64,000 nucleotides of DNA, from NCBI GenBank assembly GCA_020558355.1, contig JAJCKG010000004.1, positions 1 to 64,000 on the forward strand, read 5' to 3'. Numbering within the stretch: the first letter of the stretch is position 1; each line of letters opens with the position of its first letter. This DNA is from a bacterium 210820-DFI.6.37. GTDB taxonomy: Bacteria > Bacillota > Clostridia > Peptostreptococcales > Anaerovoracaceae. The notes beneath the pieces were generated by a model that worked only from the letters and a program-made list of their open reading frames with translations, was not told the DNA's origin and made no database searches. Shown piece after piece: positions 54,861 to 63,472 of the stretch. The position numbers and the translations under genes are program-made.

Positions 54861-55000
54861 TTCAGCTGCATCAGGTTGCAGCCTTCCGCAATGGCGCTTT
54901 CGATTTCTTCGCTGAGCGCTGTCATATCGTCCCGGCGCCTTCTGTAAACAATGTTCACTTCCAGGGCTCCGAGTCTTTTGGCGGTACGGGCAACGTCCAT
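54857..55000 (-). pseudogene. Fragment of a GltD-like flavin oxidoreductase
   Basis: About 48 codons on the minus strand: MDVARTAKRLGALEVNIVYR and then RRRDDMTALSEEIESAIAEG. This matches the NAD(P)H-binding segment of GltD-type enzymes, which the 1166-residue protein downstream also contains (AMDACRTAVRLGAKEVYNIY). Nothing before or after continues the protein. It stops at the large hairpin. Confidence 0.7.
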
Positions 55001-55065
55001 ATTTTATCGCACTAGTTTGCTGTTGCATTTCATTCATCCTGTTCAATTGCGCCCATCGCCGGCCT

Positions 55066-55250
55066 GTATACACTCGGGAAAGCTTCTTATAAATTGTGTA
55101 TAAAAAACAGTGTCTGTCCTGTCTTTTAGAAGGATTTTTTGTTCATTTCCCCGTAAAAAACAGATTGTTTATACGCAATATCAATAAACCCGACTTTGGT
55201 GTATACCTTTTTTATACACAATTATAAAAAAGCAGGTTCCGGTGTATACC
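55066..55250. repeat. Inverted-end repeat element, copy B (MITE-like)
   Basis: Left end GTATACACTCGGG...TTATAAATTGTGTATAAAAAA (55066-55107). The right end, read in reverse complement from 55250, gives GGTATACACCGGA...TTATAATTGTGTATAAAAAA, so ~40-bp imperfect terminal inverted repeats enclose ~100 bp with no gene. A second GGTGTATACC lies at 55198-55207. Copy A at 52448 shares the ends. No transposase is present. Confidence 0.5.
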
Positions 55251-55281
55251 CCGCCTGCCGGCCGCTTTTCCTTTCCCCTAC

Positions 55282-55325
55282 AAAAAATGGCATTGCCGCA
55301 TATTGACGGCAATGCCATTTTTTTC
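55282..55325. terminator. Terminator of the flavin-complex operon
   Basis: GGCATTGCCG/CGGCAATGCC stem with A-run on one side and T-run on the other; 15 bases after the stop of the 1166-residue gene on the minus strand. Confidence 0.9.
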
Positions 55326-55339
55326 TTTTTCCAGATATT

Positions 55340-58300
55340 CTATTCGGCCATCTTCGGAAGCCGCTCCGCGATAACATTCATTAAACTGTCCGTACAAGGC
55401 AGCGGATCAACGAACACTCCGTCACCTGCCGCCGCAAAGGCCGCGTCTTGTGTCGGAGCCAGAACGCCTCCCAGCACTTCGCCCGCCTCCGCGTATTTGT
55501 ATTTCGGAAGCATATCATTCATTTCCTCGGAAATATCAAATTCATCTTCCCATCCGAAATCCACTTCATAGACATGCGCGATCTCCGCCGCAATCTCCCA
55601 GTTGGAGAAATCTACAGCTTCTACAATAGCCCGCTCTACAGACTGGATCCGTCTTTCTGTGTTGGTATAAGTTCCATCGGTATTGGCAAAGCCGGTTCCT
55701 GGCAGAACTACATCCGCCTTGGCCGCGGTCTCTGTCATATGCGTATCGGAAACCATGAGGAATTCCAGAGCCGAAAGGTCGGCCTTCGGTTCTTCACCGA
55801 AGATCAACAGCGCTTTCACACCGTCCAGAGCCTCCGCGCCCGCACGCACGCCCAGATCGATAAGACCCTGAGAATTATTCTTTGCCTTGATCTGAACAAT
55901 TCCGTCGCGAGGCGCGCCGATATGTCCGGACAACAGAGCAATATCCCCAATCAGAGAAGCAGCCTCTGTCGTTACAAGGTTCTGCGTGAACACGATCATC
56001 GCTTTCTTTGCGTTGCCGTAAAGCTCCGCGACGCTCCTGCAGTCATCGCAGACAGCTGCGTCCGCCAGACTTGCCGCAAATTCTTCAAAGCCGTCGATGT
56101 CCGAGGTTTTCCCCGCGTCCAGCAGCGCCTTCGCGACGCCTCTCAGGAAGGTCAGCTCATTCTTTGTATAAATTACTTTATCAGCGAAATCAAAATGCTG
56201 TTCATAGCCTTCCGGATTGATCAGAACCACTTTGGCTCCGTTCTCCGCCGCCTGCTTCAGCTTCAGCTGCATAACCGGATTGGAAACCGTATCAAAGCCG
56301 GCTGCCAGAATCACATCGGTAGACAGCAGCTCATCGATGGTATTCGGCGAAGCGTCAAATCCAAGTACCGGAGCCAGACCGCTTGCCCTGTTGTTAAAGC
56401 ACAGAGTTCTCGCGCCCATAACGCTTGCCATCTTCTTCATGGCATAAGCTTCTTCATTTGTATAACGGTCAGAAATCGCGACTGCAACAGCGTCCTTACC
56501 GTATTTTGCCGCAATAGACTGACACTTCTTGGCAATCAGCACAAAGGCTTCATGGTAGTCTGTCTCACGGAAGCCGTCCGCGTCTCTGATCAGCGGATCT
56601 TCCAGCTTATCCTCCAGCAGCGCGCAGTCAAATCCCCATTTTCCTCTTCCGCAGGCAAGGCCCTTGTTTACAGCGCCTTCCTTATTTGGATTCGCCTTAA
56701 TCAGCATATCGCCATAGCTTTCCAGGAGCAGACCGCAGCCGACGGAGCAGTAGGAGCAGGTGGTTTCTGTCACATCGTTATCCAAAGGAACTTCCTTTAC
56801 CATAGTAGTCCGTTCCTGAAGCGCACCGGTCGGACAGACACTGACGCATTGTCCGCAGGAAACGCAGCCCGATTCTACCAGCGGTTTTTCCAGGCACGGT
56901 TTTACCACCGTATCAAAGCCCCTGTGTACAAGCCCCAAGGCGCCGATTCCCATGACTTCATCACAGACCCGCACACACAGTCCGCACAGAATGCACTTGT
57001 TTGGATCTCTTACGATGAACGGATGGTCATCTTCAAATTCAATGGCATTCTTGTCACCGGCCAGACGGTCCGGCTTCACATCATACTGGTTGGCCAGGTC
57101 GATCAGCTTACACTCAAAGTAATCGTGACATCCGCATTCCAGACATCTGTTGGCCTCTTCCTCAGCCTGTTCCTCGGAAAATCCGTTTATAACCACTTCC
57201 GTAAAGTTGTCTTTTCTCTCTTCCGGAGAAAGAATATCATACTTCGGTCTGCACTGACGTTCTCTGTCCTCAAAGGTCTTCTCCGTAATATCGTCTCTTG
57301 TAACGACATACGGCTTTTCGTATTTTACAGCTTCCCCATTCAGGTAAGCGTCGATGATATAGGAAGACTTTCTCGCGTCCGCAATGGCCTCTACCGCGAT
57401 GGAGATCTTATCGTTTCCGCAGTCGCCTCCCGCAAAGACCCCCGGTATACTGGTCATATAGGTGTCCGGATCGTAAGCGATGGCGTTCTTTCTTGTCTTA
57501 TCCACATCGAACACGCTGGCGTCTACCGCCTGACCGATGGCAAGAATCATCGTATCGATGTCGATGGTTTCCGTCTTGCCCTCTACCGGAACTGGCCGTC
57601 TTCTTCCGGAAGCGTCCGGCTCACCCAGCTCCATCACCTGCAGGATAACCTGTTTTACATGGCCCTTTTCATCGGCGACTACTTCCAGCGGATTGGTCAG
57701 ATTCTTGAAAATAACGCCTTCTTCTTCGGCTTCTTCGATTTCCAGCATATCAGCCGGCATCTCATCCTTAGTACGCCTGTAAATATTGTAAACCTCTTTT
57801 GCTCCCAGCCTTACCGCTGTTCTGCAGGCGTCCATGGCGGTATTTCCTCCGCCTACAATGGCAACCTTTTCACCGAGCTGGATGGTCTCGTTTCTCACTA
57901 CTTTTCTCAGGAAGTCGATACCGCCAATCACGCCCTCCGCGTCTTCGCCCTTACAGCCTACGCCGGTGGAAACCCACGCTCCGATAGCAAGCAGCACCGC
58001 GTCATAGTCCGCGCGAATGGTATCAAACGGCATATCAGCGCCCACCTTGGTATTGGTAATAATCTCAACGCCGATGCGCTGGATGATCTCAATTTCCATG
58101 TCCAGAACTTCCTTTGGAAGCCGGTATTCCGGAATCCCGTAGCGGAGCATGCCGCCTGCCTTTGGCATGGATTCAAAGATGGTAACCTGATGACCCATCT
58201 GTCTCAGGAAATAAGCCGCGGAAAGTCCCATAGGGCCGCCGCCGATTACCGCGACGCTCTTTCCTGTATCCGGCTCGCATTCCGGCAGGAACACTTCATC

Positions 58301-58840
58301 TTCCATCAAATCCTGATCTGCCGCAAAGCGTTTTAACATCTGAATAGAAACCGGCTCATCAATGAGTCCTCTGCGGCAGTCCTCTTCACAAGGATGCGGG
58401 CAGACTCTTCCAAGTGACGCTGGAAGCGGAATCTTATCCTTGACTAATTCTAAAGCCGCGCCGTATTCGCCGTTAGCAATCAGTCCCACATACCCCTGAC
58501 AATCGGTCTGGGCGGGACACGCCAGCACACACGGGGGTCTGCAGTCGCCCACATGATTGGAAAGCAGCAGCTCAAGATTTGTTTTTCTCGATTCAATAAC
58601 CCGCTCAGTATTGGTGCGGATCACCATATTGGGCATAATCTCTGTCGCGCAGGCCTTGAGAAGCTTTGGATTCCCTTCCACTTCACACATACACAGCCCG
58701 CAGGAGCCGTAGATCTTCGTCCGTTCATCAAAGCAGAGCGTCGGGATAAAAATATCATTTTCTCTGGCGACTTCCAAAATGGTTTGTCCCGGGAGACCCA
58801 GAACTTCTTTGCCGTCAATATTTAATCTGAATTTATTCAT
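55340..58840 (-). CDS. NuoG/GltD-fusion subunit of a flavin-based NAD(P)H complex
   Basis: 1166 residues. Domains in order: plant-type [2Fe-2S] (IYGSCGLCMCEVEGNPKLLK), [4Fe-4S] segments (GDCRPPCVLACP; RVCPHPCEEDC), GltD-like FAD/NAD(P)H part (about 190-480; VAVIGGGPMGLSAAYFLRQ, AIVGGGNTAMDACRTA), two ferredoxin clusters (about 600-690; CILCGLCVRVCDE, CVSCGQCVSVCP) and a molybdopterin-oxidoreductase-like end with a cluster in TTCSYCSVGCG. The Sec/Cys segment of formate dehydrogenases is missing (FNNRASGLAP stands there), so it is not a formate dehydrogenase. The order fits the NADPH-side subunit of a Sporomusa-type transhydrogenase (Stn), from memory. Confidence 0.75.
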   Translation of the reverse strand: MNKFRLNIDGKEVLGLPGQTILEVARENDIFIPTLCFDERTKIYGSCGLCMCEVEGNPKLLKACATEIMPNMVIRTNTERVIESRKTNLELLLSNHVGDCRPPCVLACPAQTDCQGYVGLIANGEYGAALELVKDKIPLPASLGRVCPHPCEEDCRRGLIDEPVSIQMLKRFAADQDLMEDEVFLPECEPDTGKSVAVIGGGPMGLSAAYFLRQMGHQVTIFESMPKAGGMLRYGIPEYRLPKEVLDMEIEIIQRIGVEIITNTKVGADMPFDTIRADYDAVLLAIGAWVSTGVGCKGEDAEGVIGGIDFLRKVVRNETIQLGEKVAIVGGGNTAMDACRTAVRLGAKEVYNIYRRTKDEMPADMLEIEEAEEEGVIFKNLTNPLEVVADEKGHVKQVILQVMELGEPDASGRRRPVPVEGKTETIDIDTMILAIGQAVDASVFDVDKTRKNAIAYDPDTYMTSIPGVFAGGDCGNDKISIAVEAIADARKSSYIIDAYLNGEAVKYEKPYVVTRDDITEKTFEDRERQCRPKYDILSPEERKDNFTEVVINGFSEEQAEEEANRCLECGCHDYFECKLIDLANQYDVKPDRLAGDKNAIEFEDDHPFIVRDPNKCILCGLCVRVCDEVMGIGALGLVHRGFDTVVKPCLEKPLVESGCVSCGQCVSVCPTGALQERTTMVKEVPLDNDVTETTCSYCSVGCGLLLESYGDMLIKANPNKEGAVNKGLACGRGKWGFDCALLEDKLEDPLIRDADGFRETDYHEAFVLIAKKCQSIAAKYGKDAVAVAISDRYTNEEAYAMKKMASVMGARTLCFNNRASGLAPVLGFDASPNTIDELLSTDVILAAGFDTVSNPVMQLKLKQAAENGAKVVLINPEGYEQHFDFADKVIYTKNELTFLRGVAKALLDAGKTSDIDGFEEFAASLADAAVCDDCRSVAELYGNAKKAMIVFTQNLVTTEAASLIGDIALLSGHIGAPRDGIVQIKAKNNSQGLIDLGVRAGAEALDGVKALLIFGEEPKADLSALEFLMVSDTHMTETAAKADVVLPGTGFANTDGTYTNTERRIQSVERAIVEAVDFSNWEIAAEIAHVYEVDFGWEDEFDISEEMNDMLPKYKYAEAGEVLGGVLAPTQDAAFAAAGDGVFVDPLPCTDSLMNVIAERLPKMAE

Positions 58841-58858
58841 TCGTCTGTTCCTCCTCTC

Positions 58859-60607
58859 TTACTCTACCGTGATCGCGCCGAATTTGCAGCTTTCCAGACA
58901 CCGGCCGCACTTCACGCACTTATCCTGATCAATAACATGCTGTCCTTTGACTTCGCCTGTAATAGCGCCCACAGGACATTTTTTCGAGCAGAGAGTACAT
59001 CCCTTGCAAGCCTTGGTAATGTCATAGCGAATCAAAGCCTTGCAGGATTTTGCCGTACATTTCTTCTTATAAATATGATCCTCGTATTCGTTTCTGAAAT
59101 ATTTCAGAGTAGTCAGCACCGGGTTTGGCGCTGTCTGCCCCAGTCCGCACAGAGATCCGTCTTTAATTTTTATCGCCAGCTCTTCCAGCAGCTCGATATC
59201 TCCGTCCCGGCCTTTTCCTTCGGTAATCCGTTCCAGAATCTCCAGCATTCTCTTGGTTCCGATACGGCAATAGTTGCACTTGCCGCAGGATTCCTTTCTG
59301 GTGAAATCCAGGAAGTATCTTGCCATATCCACCATGCAGGTGGTTTCATCCATTACGATCATACCGCCGGAGCCTACAATGGCGCCAGTCTTTGTAATAT
59401 TTTCATAATCAACCGGAGTGTCAATCAGGTCAGCGGGAATACAGCCGCCGGATGGTCCGCCCATCTGCACCGCCTTGAATTCCTTATCATTCTTGATGCC
59501 TCCGCCGATACCGTAAATAACTTCTCTGAGCGGAAGTCCCATAGGAACCTCGACCAGTCCACCCTTCTTGATCTTTCCAGCCAGAGCAAACACTTTCGTT
59601 CCTTTGGATTTTTCCGTGCCCATAGCGCCAAAAGCGGCTCCGCCATTGTAGAGAATCCACGGTACATTTGCCAGGGTTTCTACATTATTGATATTGGTCG
59701 GCTTTTGCCAGTATCCCTTTGCCGCCGGGAATGGCGGCTTGAGCCGGGGCATACCTCTTTCTCCTTCCAGAGAAGCGATCAGCGCCGTTTCTTCTCCGCA
59801 TACGAAAGCTCCGGCGCCCGCCTTGATCCGGATGTCAAAATCAAATCCGCTTCCAAACAGGTCTTTTCCCAGAAAGCCCTGTTCCCTTGCCTGCGCCATG
59901 GCGATCTCCAGTCTGTGGATAGCCAGCGGGTATTCCGCCCGGCAGTAAATAACGCCTTCATTAGCGCCCATAGCATAGCCGGCAATGATCATGCCTTCCA
60001 GCAGGGAATGCGGATCCCCTTCCAGAACGGAGCGGTCCATGAACGCGCCTGGGTCGCCTTCGTCCGCGTTGCATACCAGATACTTTTCCGTTCCAGGACT
60101 CTTCTTCGCGGCGTCCCACTTGAACCAGGTGGGAAATCCCGCTCCGCCTCTGCCCCGAAGCCCTGAAATTTTGATTTCCTCAATTACTTCATCCGCCGTC
60201 ATGGAGGTGACGACCTTTTCGATTGCCTTATATCCTCCGGCGGCTATGTATTCCTCTATTTTTTCCGGGTTAATCACTCCGCAGTTTCTGAGAACGACCC
60301 GTTTCTGTTTTTCAATAAACCGCTTATCCTCTTCTGAGATGGCCGCGTCCACCAGCGGCTCTCCCTTGACCAGATGACTGTCTACGATATCGGCTACATT
60401 TTCTGGATGTACTTTGACATATCGGGTCATTTTTCCATCATCGTCATATATATCAACGATTGGTTCCAAATAACAGGTGCCTACACATCCTGTTATATCC
60501 ACCTGAGCACTGAGTTTTTTTTCAGTGATCTGTTTTTCGAATTCAGCTGCTGTTTTTTTCGCACCTGTAGCAACGCCACAGCTGCCCTGTCCGATTACAA
60601 CCTTCAT
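58859..60607 (-). CDS. NuoF/HydB-like NADH-binding flavoprotein subunit
   Basis: 582 residues. An N-terminal thioredoxin-like [2Fe-2S] region (QGSCGVATGAKK, DITGCVGTCYLEP) leads to the FMN/NADH domain (LRGRGGAGFPTWFKW, CNADEGDPGAFMDRS), SLBB, the N3-type cluster ESCGKCNYCRIGTKRM and two C-terminal [4Fe-4S] clusters (CKGCTLCSKKCP, CVKCGRCLESCK). This is the HydB layout of bifurcating complexes. GGAGGTG lies before the ATG at 60607; a GTG at 60619 would overlap that site. Middle gene of a three-gene operon. Confidence 0.9.
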   Translation of the reverse strand: MKVVIGQGSCGVATGAKKTAAEFEKQITEKKLSAQVDITGCVGTCYLEPIVDIYDDDGKMTRYVKVHPENVADIVDSHLVKGEPLVDAAISEEDKRFIEKQKRVVLRNCGVINPEKIEEYIAAGGYKAIEKVVTSMTADEVIEEIKISGLRGRGGAGFPTWFKWDAAKKSPGTEKYLVCNADEGDPGAFMDRSVLEGDPHSLLEGMIIAGYAMGANEGVIYCRAEYPLAIHRLEIAMAQAREQGFLGKDLFGSGFDFDIRIKAGAGAFVCGEETALIASLEGERGMPRLKPPFPAAKGYWQKPTNINNVETLANVPWILYNGGAAFGAMGTEKSKGTKVFALAGKIKKGGLVEVPMGLPLREVIYGIGGGIKNDKEFKAVQMGGPSGGCIPADLIDTPVDYENITKTGAIVGSGGMIVMDETTCMVDMARYFLDFTRKESCGKCNYCRIGTKRMLEILERITEGKGRDGDIELLEELAIKIKDGSLCGLGQTAPNPVLTTLKYFRNEYEDHIYKKKCTAKSCKALIRYDITKACKGCTLCSKKCPVGAITGEVKGQHVIDQDKCVKCGRCLESCKFGAITVE

Positions 60608-60622
60608 ACTGCCCTTCACCTC

Positions 60623-61135
60623 CTACGCTCTCTCTCTCAATTCCGCAAGCACATCTTTTACAGAATCCTTTGTCAGATTGCCGTAGGTTTCATCACCCTC
60701 GGAGCTTTTCACCATCATGACCGGAGCCAGTGAGCAGCATCCCAGACAAGCCACATTGTTCAGGGTGAACAGACCGTCTTCTGTTGTCTCTCCATCCTGT
60801 ATTCCTAAATATTCACAAATGGATTCTTCAATCGTATCCGCACCGTTTACATGACAGGCTGTGCCCTTGCATAACATGATCAGATATTTGCCGATAGGCT
60901 TTAATCTGAACTGTGAATAGAAAGTGGCAACGCCGTAAATTTTAGCAGGCTTAATACCTGTAGCCTGGGATATGTAGTTAATAGCGTCAAAAGACAGATA
61001 ACCGTAAATATCCTGCGCTTTTTGAAGAATCGTGATGAGGCTGCCTGGCACTTTCGCGTATTGATCCAGTACCGGAGCCAGTTCTGTAAACTGTTGATCC
61101 ATAGTGTGACCACAGCAACAACCTTTTTCACTCAT
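60623..61135 (-). CDS. NuoE/HydC-like [2Fe-2S] subunit
   Basis: 170 residues, thioredoxin-fold ferredoxin of the NuoE family. Cysteines lie in MLCKGTACHVNG and ACLGCCSLAP and hold one [2Fe-2S] cluster. YGVATFYSQFRLKPIGKY is the family's conserved middle part. It is the first gene of the operon; AGGAGG precedes the ATG. It passes electrons between the NuoF-like flavin and the rest of the complex. Confidence 0.92.
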   Translation of the reverse strand: MSEKGCCCGHTMDQQFTELAPVLDQYAKVPGSLITILQKAQDIYGYLSFDAINYISQATGIKPAKIYGVATFYSQFRLKPIGKYLIMLCKGTACHVNGADTIEESICEYLGIQDGETTEDGLFTLNNVACLGCCSLAPVMMVKSSEGDETYGNLTKDSVKDVLAELRERA

Positions 61136-61189
61136 GTCCGTATTCCTCCTAAATTGTTTTCCTCAAAATTAACAATGTGTGACAGTTTC

Positions 61190-61218
61190 ATTATAACAAA
61201 TGCAAATTGTAAAATCAA
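61190..61218 (-). promoter_or_regulatory. Promoter of the flavin-complex operon
   Basis: On the minus strand TTGATT (61213-61218), 17-base spacer, TATAAT (61190-61195), about 55 bases before the NuoE-like ATG. Confidence 0.7.
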
Positions 61219-61508
61219 TTTTAAATAATTGAAATTGTCAAAAAAATATTTCTAAAACGGCAAAATTTCAACATTTAAAATAACAAACTACCTGCTGTCA
61301 TTTATGTTGTAAAGACAACAGGTAGAATTTTTATTCGTTATTTTTTTATCAATTTCCCCATATTACATCATTAAATGTAACCGTTTTCACACTCTTAAAA
61401 ATGTATGGCTATTGTATCAAAATCCCCCGTAGAAATCAATCGAAAGGCAAAAAGTATACATAATTATTTAATTTTTCACATCCGTGTCTTTTTTCTGAAC
61501 ATTCTTTC
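61219..61508. other. Intergenic region with hairpin at 61288-61325
   Basis: No gene. CTACCTGCTGTC (61288-61299) pairs with GACAACAGGTAG (61314-61325), 11 of 12 pairs, with T-rich sequence on both sides. It is likely the terminator for the transporter gene upstream on the minus strand. Confidence 0.55.
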
Positions 61509-62381
61509 TCATGTTTGCTCTTTTTTCTTAAAATCGATTTCCATAACAAATAAAGACACGATCAGCAGCGCCGCCCCCGCGTACGCCCTTGGAAGCAGCA
61601 CCTCTCCCGCCAGGAAAAAAGCCACGATTCCGGAAAAAACAGGCTCCAGGGTATAGATCACCCCTACATGGGAGGCGCTGGTATACTGCTGAGCAACGGC
61701 CTGTACGATAAACGCCACTCCGGTGCAGAAAACAGCCAGAAACGCTACAGAGCCCCACACCGCGCCGCTCTGCGGGAAGTGGGGTTCCTCCAGGAGCACA
61801 GCCAGAATAAAGTTGAACAGCCCTGTAAATCCCAGCTGAAATACCCCCAGCTGAAACGCGTCCACTTCTTCTTTGGACACTGCTGTCTCTGTAATCAGAA
61901 GATCGACGGCATACGCAACCGCGCACATAATGCAAAGGATATCCCCCAGCGCGGGTCTAAGCCGCTCATTGAGTGTAAGAAGGCCGATGCCGATGGCGCA
62001 CATCAGAATGACCAGGGCCAGCTTTTTATCCGGCCTCTGTTTTTTAAACAAATAGGCCAGAACAGGCGTAAAAACCACTGTAAGCGCGCATAAAAAACCC
62101 GAATTGGAAAGGCTGGTATACATAACGCCGAAGGTGGCTCCTATATATACAAATACCAGCGAGACCGCAACGAAAACGCTGTACTTGATCGTACTTTTAT
62201 TTACCGTTTTCAGCTTTGGAAACGCGAGGATCAGCGCGATAAGGAAAGCCCCTCCGAAGCGAAAGGCATTCAGAGTAAAGGGCTGTAGATCCGCCAGGCT
62301 CACATCCATCAGGTAATAAGAAACGCCCCAGCACAAGGTGACCAGAACCAGCATGCCATCTGCTTTTATCTGTTTTTTCAT
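61509..62381 (-). CDS. EamA/DMT-family transporter
   Basis: 290 residues with ten membrane helices in two five-helix halves, the EamA pattern (LVTLCWGVSYYLMDVSLADL near the N-terminus; YTLEPVFSGIVAFFLAGEVL in the second half). Such proteins export or exchange metabolites such as amino acids. It follows holA by 12 bases. Substrate unknown. Confidence 0.88.
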   Translation of the reverse strand: MKKQIKADGMLVLVTLCWGVSYYLMDVSLADLQPFTLNAFRFGGAFLIALILAFPKLKTVNKSTIKYSVFVAVSLVFVYIGATFGVMYTSLSNSGFLCALTVVFTPVLAYLFKKQRPDKKLALVILMCAIGIGLLTLNERLRPALGDILCIMCAVAYAVDLLITETAVSKEEVDAFQLGVFQLGFTGLFNFILAVLLEEPHFPQSGAVWGSVAFLAVFCTGVAFIVQAVAQQYTSASHVGVIYTLEPVFSGIVAFFLAGEVLLPRAYAGAALLIVSLFVMEIDFKKKEQT

Positions 62382-62393
62382 AATCTCTCCAGT

Positions 62394-63464
62394 TTATATT
62401 TCCGCGATAAATAATTCCAACGCCAGAGTCTGATCCAGCAGTCCGGTCTTAATATTTCCATCGATTTCATAAGCTTTCGATAAAATTTTTTTCAGGCCGG
62501 ACGAAGAATACTTTTCGGTCACTCCCATGGCTTTTTTGATTCGGAATTCATGGACGCCCAAAGCCTTTTGTATCTGCGAAAGCCCCAGACCCTCATCCCG
62601 CATCTCTTTCACTTCCAGAATCAGCTCCAGCTGGGAAGATATCAGCGCGAGGAGCCGATAAACGCCCTCCCCGCTCACCAGCAGATTGTACAGCAGCCGG
62701 TACGCTTCATCCTTTCGGTTCCTGCTGATAGCGTCCAGCATAGCAAATACATTGGTTTCCAGATTGCTGGAGATAGTAAGCGCCACATCGGAGGATACGA
62801 TTTCATCGCCATCACTGTGAGCAATGATCTTTTTAATGTCATTTTCCAGATTATATAGATTATAGTCGATTTCTTTGTTCCCATAGCCGCTGTCCTGGAT
62901 CAGCATATCCACAACAGAACCTCGGCACAGTTTTCCCGAAGCTTTGAAGCGTTTCATAATAAAAGACCGCAGCTGAGCGCCGCTGAGAGGGCCAAAGTCA
63001 TAGACTGTTCCCAGCTTTCCTACGGCTGTCTGAAGCCTGCTCTTTTTTTTATTTTTCGGATCCGGCGCAGACGCCGTTATAATCAGCAGGCAGGTGTCCG
63101 GTATATCTTTAAAATACTCCAAAAGCTCCTTTTCATCGCTTTCAGAAAAACCCTTTAGCTTTTGCCCCAGCGCCGGAGGAAATTCAGGAATGAGAACCAC
63201 CCGCTTTTCCGACAGCATACTGAGCGTTTCGCAGCTTTCCTTTATTTTATCTACAGTAAGGCCTTCCGGCTCCAGTCGGGTAAAGTCCAGACTTACCGTT
63301 GCTTTATTCACATAATGTCCCATCAGCAGATCGGCTGCCCAGTGAACGAGATACTGCTCTTCTCCGCAGAGAAGCACCGGACTGGAAATCGCTCCCGCTT
63401 TCAGATCCTTTCCAATGGTCTGAAACGCGTGTTCTTTTTTTCTCATGCTCTGATATGACGCCAT
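62394..63464 (-). CDS. holA: DNA polymerase III subunit delta
   Basis: Clamp-loader subunit that opens the beta clamp. The 356-residue product has the family's N-terminal LLCGEEQYLVHWAADLL, the FSESDEKELLEYFKDIPD region and C-terminal helical domain (ALISSQLELILEVKEMRDEG and LGVHEFRIKKAM). It lies just after comEC, the usual order in Firmicutes. Confidence 0.93.
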   Translation of the reverse strand: MASYQSMRKKEHAFQTIGKDLKAGAISSPVLLCGEEQYLVHWAADLLMGHYVNKATVSLDFTRLEPEGLTVDKIKESCETLSMLSEKRVVLIPEFPPALGQKLKGFSESDEKELLEYFKDIPDTCLLIITASAPDPKNKKKSRLQTAVGKLGTVYDFGPLSGAQLRSFIMKRFKASGKLCRGSVVDMLIQDSGYGNKEIDYNLYNLENDIKKIIAHSDGDEIVSSDVALTISSNLETNVFAMLDAISRNRKDEAYRLLYNLLVSGEGVYRLLALISSQLELILEVKEMRDEGLGLSQIQKALGVHEFRIKKAMGVTEKYSSSGLKKILSKAYEIDGNIKTGLLDQTLALELFIAEI

Positions 63465-63472
63465 ATAAACCT

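Noticed and set aside
55448..58336. 962-codon plus-strand open frame
   Set aside because: It is antisense to the 1166-residue Fe-S flavoprotein, which has many exact family motifs. The reverse frame is open only because of codon bias.
55340..58840. Formate dehydrogenase alpha subunit
   Set aside because: The C-terminal fold is molybdopterin-oxidoreductase-like, but the segment with the catalytic Sec/Cys is absent and a GltD module is inserted.
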